Source: Methanobrevibacter sp. | GTDB lineage: Archaea > Methanobacteriota > Methanobacteria > Methanobacteriales > Methanobacteriaceae | Assembly (NCBI GenBank): GCA_031284925.1 | Contig: JAITXE010000019.1 | Location: forward strand, 1 to 33,513 | Direction of reading: 5' to 3' | Length of the DNA stretch: 33,513 nucleotides | Shown here: one piece after another, positions 1 through 6,855 of the stretch | Position numbering within the stretch: position 1 is the stretch's first letter | How the letters are laid out: each line of letters opens with the position of its first letter | The notes under the pieces: generated by a model | What the model was told of the DNA's origin: nothing | Databases searched by the model: none | Seen by the model: only the letters and a program-made list of their open reading frames with translations | Program-made: the position numbers and the translations under genes

Positions 1-60
1 ATTAGAAATCCCTTAATAAATATCTACTTTTAAATCAAATGGCGTGAATATCTGATTCAT

Positions 61-657
61 CTATAAATGTTTTTCTTCTATGAATTTAATTGTTGATGAA
101 TCTTTTAATTTATTCTTGAAATCTTTTAATGTTTCTATATTTTTATTATTGAGGGCTATTTTATATTGAATATCTTCTTGGAATTCTTTATTTAAGATTC
201 TGAAATTATTTTTTCTAATTTCATTTTCAATGAATTTTAGATTTGAATAATTAAAGGATATTTCATATATTTGGTGTGGGTTTAATTCAATTATATTTGA
301 AATAGCTATTGCTTGTTGGACTGATTTGGAGTATGCTCTTACTAATCCACCTGATCCAAGTTTGATTCCTCCAAAATATCGAGTTACAATAGCCAAAATA
401 TTTTCTAAATTGTTCTGTTTTAAGACATTTAGCATTGGTTTTCCTGCTGTTCCATTAGGTTCACCATCGTCATCAGAACTTTCTATTCCTTTAATGATAA
501 AAGCTGTGCAGTGGTGAGTTGCATCTTTGTATTTTTCAGATATGTTTTTAATTATTTCGATGGACTTTTGTTTGCTTGTTATTGGGTATATTCTAGATAT
601 AAAAATAGATTTTTTTATTTCTATTTTAGTTTCTATTTCTTTTGATATGCTCTTCAT
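61..657 (-). CDS. YigZ/IMPACT family protein
   Basis: This 198-residue protein belongs to the YigZ/IMPACT (UPF0029) family. Known members have an N-terminal IMPACT fold and a ferredoxin-like C-terminal domain; bacterial YigZ has no settled biochemical role, and eukaryotic IMPACT regulates GCN2. Seen here: the block around residues 48-75 with ATHHCTAF, then SSDDGEPNGTAGKPML-like sequence (DDDGEPNGTAGKPM), followed by VTRYFGGIKLGSGGLVRAY at about 91-109. These are the family's signature stretches. The length is typical. The gene begins 17 bases after the stop of ehbQ on the same strand, so it may be the last gene of that transcript. The ATG is preceded by GAGAAAT, a weak ribosome binding site. 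Family call is firm; function is not known. Confidence 0.9.
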   Translation of the reverse strand: MKSISKEIETKIEIKKSIFISRIYPITSKQKSIEIIKNISEKYKDATHHCTAFIIKGIESSDDDGEPNGTAGKPMLNVLKQNNLENILAIVTRYFGGIKLGSGGLVRAYSKSVQQAIAISNIIELNPHQIYEISFNYSNLKFIENEIRKNNFRILNKEFQEDIQYKIALNNKNIETLKDFKNKLKDSSTIKFIEEKHL

Positions 658-674
658 GGATTTCTCATTTTTTT

Positions 675-1331
675 TTAAAATTTTTTATTTTTTAATCTTT
701 TAATTTCAAATATTCCTGTAGTTGATGCTGACATTACTGCCATCACTCCTGCTTGAGTTGGATCTGTTATTATAATGTCTGCTTCTTTTGATGCTGTTCC
801 AATCATGTTTAAACTAATAACTGTAATTTCATGTTCTTTTTTAATATTTTTAACTGCATCTGTTATTTTACCACCCATCATAGATCCTGCAAGAATAAGC
901 ACACTAACTCTTGGGAGTCTTGAAATTGATTTAATTGCTTCAGATATTTCATTTTCACCAATAAGGGGGATTGTATCTACACTTATTCTTTCTCCTCTAA
1001 TATTATGTCTGTCAGCTTCAATGATAGCTCCTGTAGCTACTTGAGAAACTTGAGCTCCTCCACCTATAATAATAATTCTTTTCCCATAAATATCTATTAA
1101 TGATTCATGAATTTCAATTGATTTAATTGATTTTAAGGATTTTAATTCTTTAACTAAATTATCCACATTTTCTACATTTTCTAACTCTAAATTTAAGGAA
1201 CCTAAATTATTTTCTTCAAGATAAAGATGAATGTAGATTATATTTAATCTCATTGAAGATATTTTCTTTGTTATATTTTCTAAAACTCCTTGATTATTCA
1301 GTGTTTTAATTGTGAGTGCAATTTTTTTCAT
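675..1331 (-). CDS. ehbQ: Ehb operon protein Q, ACT-domain protein
   Basis: This 218-residue protein has an N-terminal ACT-like domain (about residues 1-75, beginning KKIALTIKTLNNQGVLENIT) and a C-terminal domain of about 140 residues unique to methanogens. The second domain contains IIIIGGGAQVSQVATGAI near residue 86 and ILAGSMMGGKITDAV near 145, a glycine-rich pattern suggesting ligand binding. No membrane segment is visible. In Methanothermobacter the gene after ehbP is ehbQ, whose product carries a ligand-sensing type domain, and position here fits: it lies 36 bases downstream of ehbP. I infer a regulatory rather than catalytic part in the hydrogenase. ACT domains commonly bind amino acids; the ligand here is unknown. 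The name rests on gene order plus the domain, so it is slightly less certain than the core subunits. Confidence 0.75.
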   Translation of the reverse strand: MKKIALTIKTLNNQGVLENITKKISSMRLNIIYIHLYLEENNLGSLNLELENVENVDNLVKELKSLKSIKSIEIHESLIDIYGKRIIIIGGGAQVSQVATGAIIEADRHNIRGERISVDTIPLIGENEISEAIKSISRLPRVSVLILAGSMMGGKITDAVKNIKKEHEITVISLNMIGTASKEADIIITDPTQAGVMAVMSASTTGIFEIKRLKNKKF

Positions 1332-1367
1332 TTATTTCCCATTTTAAAATTATTTTTTAAATAAATA

Positions 1368-1625
1368 TTAATTTTCTTTAATACTTTCTAATTCTGCTTT
1401 TGCTCTTTTAAACAAGGTTAAAAAGCTGTCTTCTTCACTAACTGGGATTATTTCTAAGCCTAAATTCCTATGTTCTTCTATCCATTCTTCTTTAAAAACA
1501 GGAACTTCAATTTTAACATCTTCGCTTGTTTTATTTACTACGATAATGTTTCTATATGGGAAGTTACGTTCTACAATGTAACCTCCAACACTTATAATAT
1601 GTTGGGATCTTACTACAAATTTCAA
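1368..1625 (-). CDS. ehbP: Energy-converting hydrogenase B subunit P
   Basis: This 85-residue protein matches the EhbP family, a small soluble protein known only from methanogen Ehb operons. Visible traits are the N-terminal [21 protein letters not shown] stretch, a central [18 protein letters not shown] strand pair, and the acidic [21 protein letters not shown] segment. No cofactor motif or membrane helix is present. Translation starts at TTG (1625), supported by AAGGTGAT five bases upstream. In relatives ehbP directly follows ehbO; here the two are about 4.2 kb apart with a foreign-looking locus between them. The molecular role of EhbP is not established. The family call is good from sequence and from the adjoining ehbQ. 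Confidence 0.85.
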   Translation of the reverse strand: MKFVVRSQHIISVGGYIVERNFPYRNIIVVNKTSEDVKIEVPVFKEEWIEEHRNLGLEIIPVSEEDSFLTLFKRAKAELESIKEN

Positions 1626-1718
1626 ATAATCACCTTTTATTTTAAGATAAATTTTTTTTATTAAGGCATTTTACTTAATAAATTTCACATTTCTTTCATA
1701 TATTGTGTGAGGAAAAAG

Positions 1719-1870
1719 GACACTGCAAATTTAGCATGGTTTTCAAGAATCTGAATACCTCGATATAAAGTTTTAGCTGAAAAAATTTTAGATTATGTAT
1801 ATATGGCTCTTAATGTAATCATTTCATGATTTTTCAAATCCAAAAAAACCCATGCTAAATTTACAGTACC
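1719..1870. mobile_element. MITE-like element with 21-bp terminal inverted repeats
   Basis: A non-coding element of about 152 bp is bounded by imperfect inverted repeats. The left end reads GACACTGCAAATTTAGCATG, and the complement of the right end reads GGTACTGTAAATTTAGCATG. The inner 13 bases AAATTTAGCATGG are identical. The interior is A+T rich with no open frame. A second, partly degraded copy lies at 23521, including related interior sequence. The size, the TIRs and the copies suggest a miniature inverted-repeat transposable element mobilised in trans. I see no convincing target-site duplication. It sits exactly between ehbP and the radical SAM gene, at one edge of the inserted locus. Confidence 0.65.
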
Positions 1871-1892
1871 TAATAAGTTAAGGACATTAGCC

Positions 1893-3146
1893 TCATTTGA
1901 TTATAGAATATGTATAATATTTTTTACCCCATACACATTTATCACCTAATTCTTTAAATTTATCTAAACCTTTTACAATACAATTCATACAATGTTCTAA
2001 TTCATTACAATCTTTACATTCTTCTTTATTTGGACTGTTAATTTCAAATATTTTAGTATTATTTAATTTAGAAAAAATATCATAAATTTCATTTTCAAAA
2101 ATGTTTCCCAATTTAAAATGATTATTCATATCTATTATACATCCTTTAACATTACCAGTTGGTGTAATAGTAATTGCATTATTACATAACTCACATTTTT
2201 TAGATCCAATTTGAACTTTTGGCTTTTTTATATAATTTTTATAAGATTTAATAATTTTATTTAATTCATTTAAAGATATATTATTAAAATTATTTTTTAA
2301 AGCTGCTCCAACTTTCATAATAGGTGAAAATGAAATATTTTTACATCCAATATTTTTTGTTAAGTTAATAATATCTTCAACTTCATTAATATTTTTCTCA
2401 TGAACAACCGTTGTTATTTCAATTATCACACCATTATTTGTTAATTTTTTAATTTTATTTAAAATTAAATCTAAATTATAATCACTGTTATTTATAAATT
2501 TACTATATGTTTCGTTATCTCCATTATTAATAGATATTTGAAGAATAAGTTTATCTTTATATTTACTAATTAAGTTAATTTCTTTATCACTTATTAAAGA
2601 TAAATTACTTAATAAAATAACATGTTCAAAATTTTGGAATACAAATTTTAAAATTTCATAACTATTAGGATGATTAAATATCTCCCCACCAGTTAATTGT
2701 AATCTTCTAGTTCCATATTTTTTCATTTTTTTTAAAAAATTAAAAAGTTTATCTTTATTTATGTTATCCTGTTTATCAAAATTTTCATAGTTATAACAAT
2801 GATCACATTTATAATTACAATTATAAGTCAATTCAATCTCAATTTGTTCTGGAATTTGAATATTTTTTAAACCAGAAATATCTATATATGAATCAGTTGG
2901 ATTATCATTGATAATTAAATAAGGATTATTTTCAATAAAATTTAAAATATCCTCCTTATCTTTGTCTTGATATGATTTTAAAATTCCATTAATTGTTGAT
3001 TTTCCATCACATTTTTTCATTATTTCTGTTTCATTTTTCCCAACTTCACAAAACTTTTGAGGATCATTTATATCACTTATCAAATTTTTTATAGATCCTT
3101 GATGTAATCTTACTCCTTTTTTAATCATTGGATATTTATTTATCAT
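1893..3146 (-). CDS. Radical SAM/SPASM peptide maturase with PqqD-like N-terminus
   Basis: This 417-residue protein is a radical SAM enzyme of the type that modifies ribosomally made peptides. Residues 1-85 form a small PqqD-like region (compare the CDGKSTINGIL stretch at 46-56), expected to bind the leader peptide. The radical SAM core starts at about 100, with the [4Fe-4S] motif CNYKCDHC (Cys110, 114, 117) and TGGE at 152-155 for SAM binding. A SPASM domain follows with Cys318, 321, 336, 377, 380, 386, 389 and 404, enough for two auxiliary clusters. The gene starts with ATG after AAAGGTGA and lies 55 bases downstream of a 36-codon peptide gene on the same strand, the arrangement of a RiPP precursor and its maturase. 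The protein is very rich in Asn, Ile and Lys. The exact chemistry (thioether, C-C crosslink or other) cannot be read from the sequence. Confidence 0.9.
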   Translation of the reverse strand: MINKYPMIKKGVRLHQGSIKNLISDINDPQKFCEVGKNETEIMKKCDGKSTINGILKSYQDKDKEDILNFIENNPYLIINDNPTDSYIDISGLKNIQIPEQIEIELTYNCNYKCDHCYNYENFDKQDNINKDKLFNFLKKMKKYGTRRLQLTGGEIFNHPNSYEILKFVFQNFEHVILLSNLSLISDKEINLISKYKDKLILQISINNGDNETYSKFINNSDYNLDLILNKIKKLTNNGVIIEITTVVHEKNINEVEDIINLTKNIGCKNISFSPIMKVGAALKNNFNNISLNELNKIIKSYKNYIKKPKVQIGSKKCELCNNAITITPTGNVKGCIIDMNNHFKLGNIFENEIYDIFSKLNNTKIFEINSPNKEECKDCNELEHCMNCIVKGLDKFKELGDKCVWGKKYYTYSIIK

Positions 3147-3201
3147 ATTTTTTCACCTTTTTTAAAAAAATAAAAAAAATAATTTAAATTAAAGTGGAAA
3201 A

Positions 3202-3312
3202 CTATTTACAATGATAACAACTATGCATATAAGCATAGTGTTTAAATTGTAGTTCATCTAATTCTTCATTATCTAATTCAATAGATTCTACGAATTTTAA
3301 ATTTAGATCCAT
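3202..3312 (-). CDS. Putative RiPP precursor peptide with C-terminal Cys-x-x-Cys
   Basis: This 36-codon gene encodes a likely substrate of the radical SAM enzyme just downstream. It has a perfect GGAGGA ribosome binding site eight bases before its ATG, stronger than that of most neighbours, and ends with TAG. Residues 1-22 form an acidic leader-like segment (ESIELDNEELDEL at 9-21) of the kind bound by PqqD-like domains. Residues 23-36 are a compositionally different tail rich in Tyr, His and Cys, ending YAYMHSCYHCK, with Cys32 and Cys35. No Gly-Gly cleavage site separates the two parts. Candidate modified residues are the two cysteines and the aromatic residues. The reading frame, the binding site and the position support a real gene. 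Its role as precursor is inference, since I recognise no characterised family. Confidence 0.75.
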   Translation of the reverse strand: MDLNLKFVESIELDNEELDELQFKHYAYMHSCYHCK

Positions 3313-3364
3313 AATGAATTCCTCCTTTTTTTAATAAAATTGTGTGCTGCTTGTCAAAATAAGA

Positions 3365-3379
3365 AAATTTTATTTAAAA
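3365..3379 (-). promoter_or_regulatory. Candidate TATA box for precursor peptide
   Basis: On the minus strand GTTTTAAATAAAAT lies about 60 bases before the peptide ATG. It matches an archaeal TATA element, and initiation about 25 bases downstream would give a leader of roughly 30-35 bases containing the GGAGGA site. It suggests that peptide and maturase have their own promoter instead of depending on ehb readthrough. Confidence 0.45.
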
Positions 3380-3544
3380 CAAGAGAGAATTTCTATTAAC
3401 ATTATTTTTCACATAATATTTTTTCATGAAATAATAAGTTGTAAAAATTCCAATACTTAATTTAAACTTCTTAGTATATAAGCTTTACCATACATATTTC
3501 ATAATTATAAGATTGGTCAAGCCATATTATTCATGATATAATTA

Positions 3545-3562
3545 ATTTATAACGTTATAAAT
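3545..3562. repeat. 18-bp perfect palindrome, possible operator
   Basis: ATTTATAACGTTATAAAT is its own reverse complement. It lies about 230 bases upstream of the precursor peptide in a stretch without genes. A dimeric regulator could bind it, but chance palindromes are common in A+T-rich DNA and no regulator gene is adjacent. Confidence 0.3.
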
Positions 3563-3789
3563 CAAATAAAACATGATGAATGCACTGTGAAAGATTAATC
3601 ATTTGCTCTCTCTCTCTCTTTCTAATGACTAAATAGTATTTTAAATAGAATAATGGTTATTATAATTTGATTTTCATAATAGATTAAGAGAGCAATATAG
3701 TTTAAATACTACAAAATAACTAAAATAAAAGTATGAAAGACATAAGCAACTATTTTTTAAAAATTAGGTATGGGGAAGTTGAAGCATGA

Positions 3790-4023
3790 GGTGATAAATT
3801 AGCTGAAATAGGATCCCATTAATTAATTAGGAATTATTCAGACCCATAATCAAACCAATATATAATAATCAGAGCAAAAAATGTGGTAGACCCAATATTG
3901 ATGAAATATATCATGTTAAAAAATATTAATTCTGCAAGGCACGGTATGAGTTTATCACATCCTGAGCTTGAAAAACAAGTTAATGATCATGTTTCATTTC
4001 TTAAGTTCTTATGGAGAAGTTAA
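3790..4023 (+). pseudogene. IS5-type transposase remnant (N-terminal part)
   Basis: One forward frame from 3790 reads DKLAEIGSH, a stop, LIRNYSDP, a stop at 3847, then NVVDPILMKYIMLKNI and MSLSHPELEKQVNDHVSFLK before a final stop at 4021. The block HPELEKQVNDHVSFLKFL closely resembles the conserved N-terminal region of IS5-family transposases (typically a GLSDPELE...DRISFRKFLGF-like stretch), preceded in the intact protein by a DPILMxKxLxLQ-like segment, which is also discernible. The catalytic DDE part is missing. Two in-frame stops and the abrupt end inside the 3' end of the ABC transporter gene show a dead fragment. No terminal inverted repeats could be assigned. Confidence 0.6.
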
Positions 4024-5643
4024 ATTTAAATTAATTATATTAGAATTATCCTTAATTTGAGATGAATCATGAGTAATGATAATAATTGTTTTCTCTTGTT
4101 TAATTTCATCAATCACATTATTAATAACAATTTTTGTTTCCTCATCAATAAAATTAGTGGCTTCATCTAATAATAAAATAGGACTGTCTTTTATTAAAGC
4201 ACGAGCTAAAGATATTTTTTGTCCCTGACCACTTGATATAAATTGTCCTGATTCACCAATATCATAATTAAAACCATCTTTTTTATTACGGATAAATTCA
4301 TCTAATTTTACTAACTTACAAATATTTTCAACATCCTTTTTGTTCGCACCAAAATTACCCATGATAATATTCTCATATATGCTTCCTTTAAATAAATAAG
4401 GATAAGGAAAAACAATACTTATCTCTTTAAGTAAATTTTTAGATGATACATACTTTATATTTTGATTATCAATAAATATATTGCCTTTATTTAAAGGATA
4501 TAATCCACAAATTAAGTTTATTATTGTGGATTTACCTGTCCCATTTTCACCAAGGATATAATTCAAACCTCTCTTAAAACAAGCATTAAAATCAACCAAC
4601 AGCTCTTTTTTATCATAAGCAAAACAAACATTCTCCAGTTTTATTTCACCATCAGTAATCTCTAATTTCTCTTGATTATTATCATCACCCACATTAAATC
4701 TTTCTAATTCATTTATTCTATTAATAGCAGGAATACTTGATTTATAATCACTCCATAGCATGGATAGTTGGGATATAGGTTGAAAAAATAATGCGATATA
4801 TGAAAAAAATGCTGAGAAAGTACCGATACTCATTTCATTATTAATAACCATCCTACCACCAAAAACAATAAATGAAATATTCATTAAACAATAAAATAGA
4901 TAATTACTTGATTGATTCAAACTCTTAAACTTATTATGTTTAATATCTAAATCACAATATTCTCTATTAGTTTGTTTAAATTTATTATTAGCCCATTCTT
5001 TTAAATTAAAAATCTTCAACACTAAAAATTTAGATAAAAACTCATTCAAAATAGAACCAATCAAACCATTAATCCATGATACTTTTGTCTGATAAAATTC
5101 TACTTTATTTCCTAATTCAAAATTAAAATACAAAAATATTAAAGCAGGAGAAACAATGATAATAGTCAAAAAAGGAGCAATAGATAACATTATTCCAATT
5201 GGAATAATGAAAGTTAGTAAATTCATAAATAAACGATCTATAGTTTGTGAAACTAAAATAGATGCAATAGGAACATTATTCATGACTCTACTCATCAAAT
5301 CTCCAACATCTCTCTGTTCATAATCAGAAACAGAACTACTTAAAATATTATCCAATAAATTAATAGAAACATCATTATATACATGATTCTGTAACTTATT
5401 AATAAAAACACTGTTAACATAATCAGAAACAGCAGATACTAAAAATAGAATTACTAAAATAATTATAGTTAAATTTATTAACTGAAAATTTTTATTAATA
5501 AGAATATCATCAATAATAACTCTTAGAATTAAAGGATTAACAAATTCAAATGTAAATGAGAATATAGCTGTTACGAAAATAATTAAAAATAATTTTTTAT
5601 GATTTTTAAGTGATTTCTTAAAAAAATTGGTAACTATACTCAC
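4009..5643 (-). CDS. ABC exporter, fused membrane and ATPase domains
   Basis: A half-transporter of about 544 residues, likely acting as a homodimer to export the modified peptide (inference from position). Numbered from an upstream ATG at 5661, membrane helices fall at about 23-50, 61-85, 140-182 and 255-300. The nucleotide-binding domain follows: Walker A GENGTGKST (371-379), signature ISSGQ (475-479), Walker B ILLLDE (495-500) and His531 of the H-loop. The usual Q-loop glutamine is replaced: SIVFPYPYLF stands where xVPQxPxLF is expected. No N-terminal C39 peptidase domain exists, so leader removal would need another protease. I prefer the GTG at 5643, because GGAGG lies ten bases before it and would otherwise be inside the coding region; ATG 5661 has no binding site. 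The 3' end overlaps a transposase remnant on the other strand. Confidence 0.85.
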   Translation of the reverse strand: MSIVTNFFKKSLKNHKKLFLIIFVTAIFSFTFEFVNPLILRVIIDDILINKNFQLINLTIIILVILFLVSAVSDYVNSVFINKLQNHVYNDVSINLLDNILSSSVSDYEQRDVGDLMSRVMNNVPIASILVSQTIDRLFMNLLTFIIPIGIMLSIAPFLTIIIVSPALIFLYFNFELGNKVEFYQTKVSWINGLIGSILNEFLSKFLVLKIFNLKEWANNKFKQTNREYCDLDIKHNKFKSLNQSSNYLFYCLMNISFIVFGGRMVINNEMSIGTFSAFFSYIALFFQPISQLSMLWSDYKSSIPAINRINELERFNVGDDNNQEKLEITDGEIKLENVCFAYDKKELLVDFNACFKRGLNYILGENGTGKSTIINLICGLYPLNKGNIFIDNQNIKYVSSKNLLKEISIVFPYPYLFKGSIYENIIMGNFGANKKDVENICKLVKLDEFIRNKKDGFNYDIGESGQFISSGQGQKISLARALIKDSPILLLDEATNFIDEETKIVINNVIDEIKQEKTIIIITHDSSQIKDNSNIINLNLTSP

Positions 5644-5702
5644 TTTTATACATCCTCCCATAAATAAATCTTAAATTAATTTGTTAATATAACCTTTAAT
5701 TT

Positions 5703-5807
5703 TTATATTATTGCCCAGCTACATTTATCACCAATGCTAAAATATTTTGCAAGACCTTGCATTAAACAGTACCTACAATCTTTTAAATATTCACAATCTC
5801 CATATAA
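5703..5807 (-). pseudogene. C-terminal remnant of a second radical SAM/SPASM maturase
   Basis: On the minus strand, a 34-codon frame closed by stops on both sides (TAA at 5808-5810 upstream, TAA ending at 5703) contains cysteines spaced C-x5-C-x2-C-x14-C and ends IGDKCSWAII. The intact maturase at 1893-3146 has exactly the same spacing at Cys380, 386, 389 and 404, with LGDKCVW at the end. Intervening residues also agree, for example GL.K before the GDKC block. There is no start codon. This is the last part of a SPASM domain from a second, related enzyme whose remaining sequence is gone. It lies between ehbO and the ABC exporter, implying that the exporter once followed its own maturase gene. 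Confidence 0.8.
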
Positions 5808-5839
5808 TTAAGATAAATTTTTTTTATTATAATTATTAA

Positions 5840-6853
5840 TTAATATAATAAACTTAATGCAATAGCTAATACTCCAAGTAAGGATGTTCCAATTACAGTT
5901 GGATAAAACTGCTTATTAGTAAATATTGGTGAAAATGCACTTAATATGCCCATAATTAGGGGGAATATAAAAGCTATAGCTATATTTATTAGTATTGTAT
6001 ATGATATGATATTTGGTGGGAGACCCATAAATAAAACTGAAAATATCATACTCATAGTAAATATTAAGAATCCTCGAGTTAAAAATATAACTGCCCTATA
6101 TTTAGATGCATATTCCATGTATGGTCCTTCGATGACATCTGCTTTAGTTTTTAATATTGCAAAGGGGTATTCATTCATTATAATCATATAACCTATGAAA
6201 AAAACTATAAATCCTAAAATTCCAGCTGCTGAAAATAAGATAGGCCCATGAATTGCTTGATATGCTACAATGTCTTTAAGATACACACTTCCCACAACTG
6301 ATACTGGTACAAATAAAGAGAGGTAAAGTGGAAAAGATCCAAAAGCTATTAATCTAAATGCTCTTTTTGAACTAATATCTTCAATAAATGATCTTTGACT
6401 ATCTAAATGAAGTCCACCTTTTACTAAATCAGGGAAAGGCATTGAAAGAGACATGATTGATTTGGAAAGAGCACCCATTAAAACATAACAAATCTCCTCA
6501 ACTTTTAAAAATCCTATAATAGCTATTACACTTGCAAATACACCAAACACATAGTTTTGAGGTATTAAAAACAATAATATTAAAAATACTACAATAAAAC
6601 ATATTATGGGTAATGATTTATATAATTTTGGAACTGTGGAGTTTGGTTCTATATTTTCCTTAAAGAAAAACTTAATTGGTGCCATTAAGCCAAGACTTGT
6701 AAATGTTGGTCCAATTCTCTGCTGAATTCGTGCATGAACATACTTTCTCTCAAAACCAGGAATAATTGTTCCCACAATAAAAGCCACGATTATTGTAGCT
6801 ATTACAGCTAAAATTGAGTATAAACTTTCATAAGATATTATCATTGTCTTCAT
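5840..6853 (-). CDS. ehbO: Energy-converting hydrogenase B subunit O (NuoH-like)
   Basis: This 337-residue integral membrane protein is the NuoH/HycD-like subunit that links the hydrogenase module to the ion-pumping arm. Family traits seen: an N-terminal helix then [18 protein letters not shown] at about 33-50, the conserved loop of this family, and [10 protein letters not shown] with E-rich flanks near 140. About eight hydrophobic helices are apparent. It follows ehbN with the stop and start only a few bases apart. ATG 6853 lies very close to AGGA; ATG 6844 (Met4) has a better eight-base spacing and could be the true start. It is the last gene of the ehbA-O run; in relatives ehbP would come next, but here a RiPP locus intervenes. 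Confidence 0.93.
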   Translation of the reverse strand: MKTMIISYESLYSILAVIATIIVAFIVGTIIPGFERKYVHARIQQRIGPTFTSLGLMAPIKFFFKENIEPNSTVPKLYKSLPIICFIVVFLILLFLIPQNYVFGVFASVIAIIGFLKVEEICYVLMGALSKSIMSLSMPFPDLVKGGLHLDSQRSFIEDISSKRAFRLIAFGSFPLYLSLFVPVSVVGSVYLKDIVAYQAIHGPILFSAAGILGFIVFFIGYMIIMNEYPFAILKTKADVIEGPYMEYASKYRAVIFLTRGFLIFTMSMIFSVLFMGLPPNIISYTILINIAIAFIFPLIMGILSAFSPIFTNKQFYPTVIGTSLLGVLAIALSLLY

Positions 6854-6855
6854 TC

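Noticed and set aside
3604-3712. CT microsatellite with inverted TGCTCTCT/AGAGAGCA and TAGTATTTAAA-type repeats
   Set aside because: The two inverted pairs interleave and do not form one stable hairpin; repeats of this kind occur by chance in such A+T-rich DNA.
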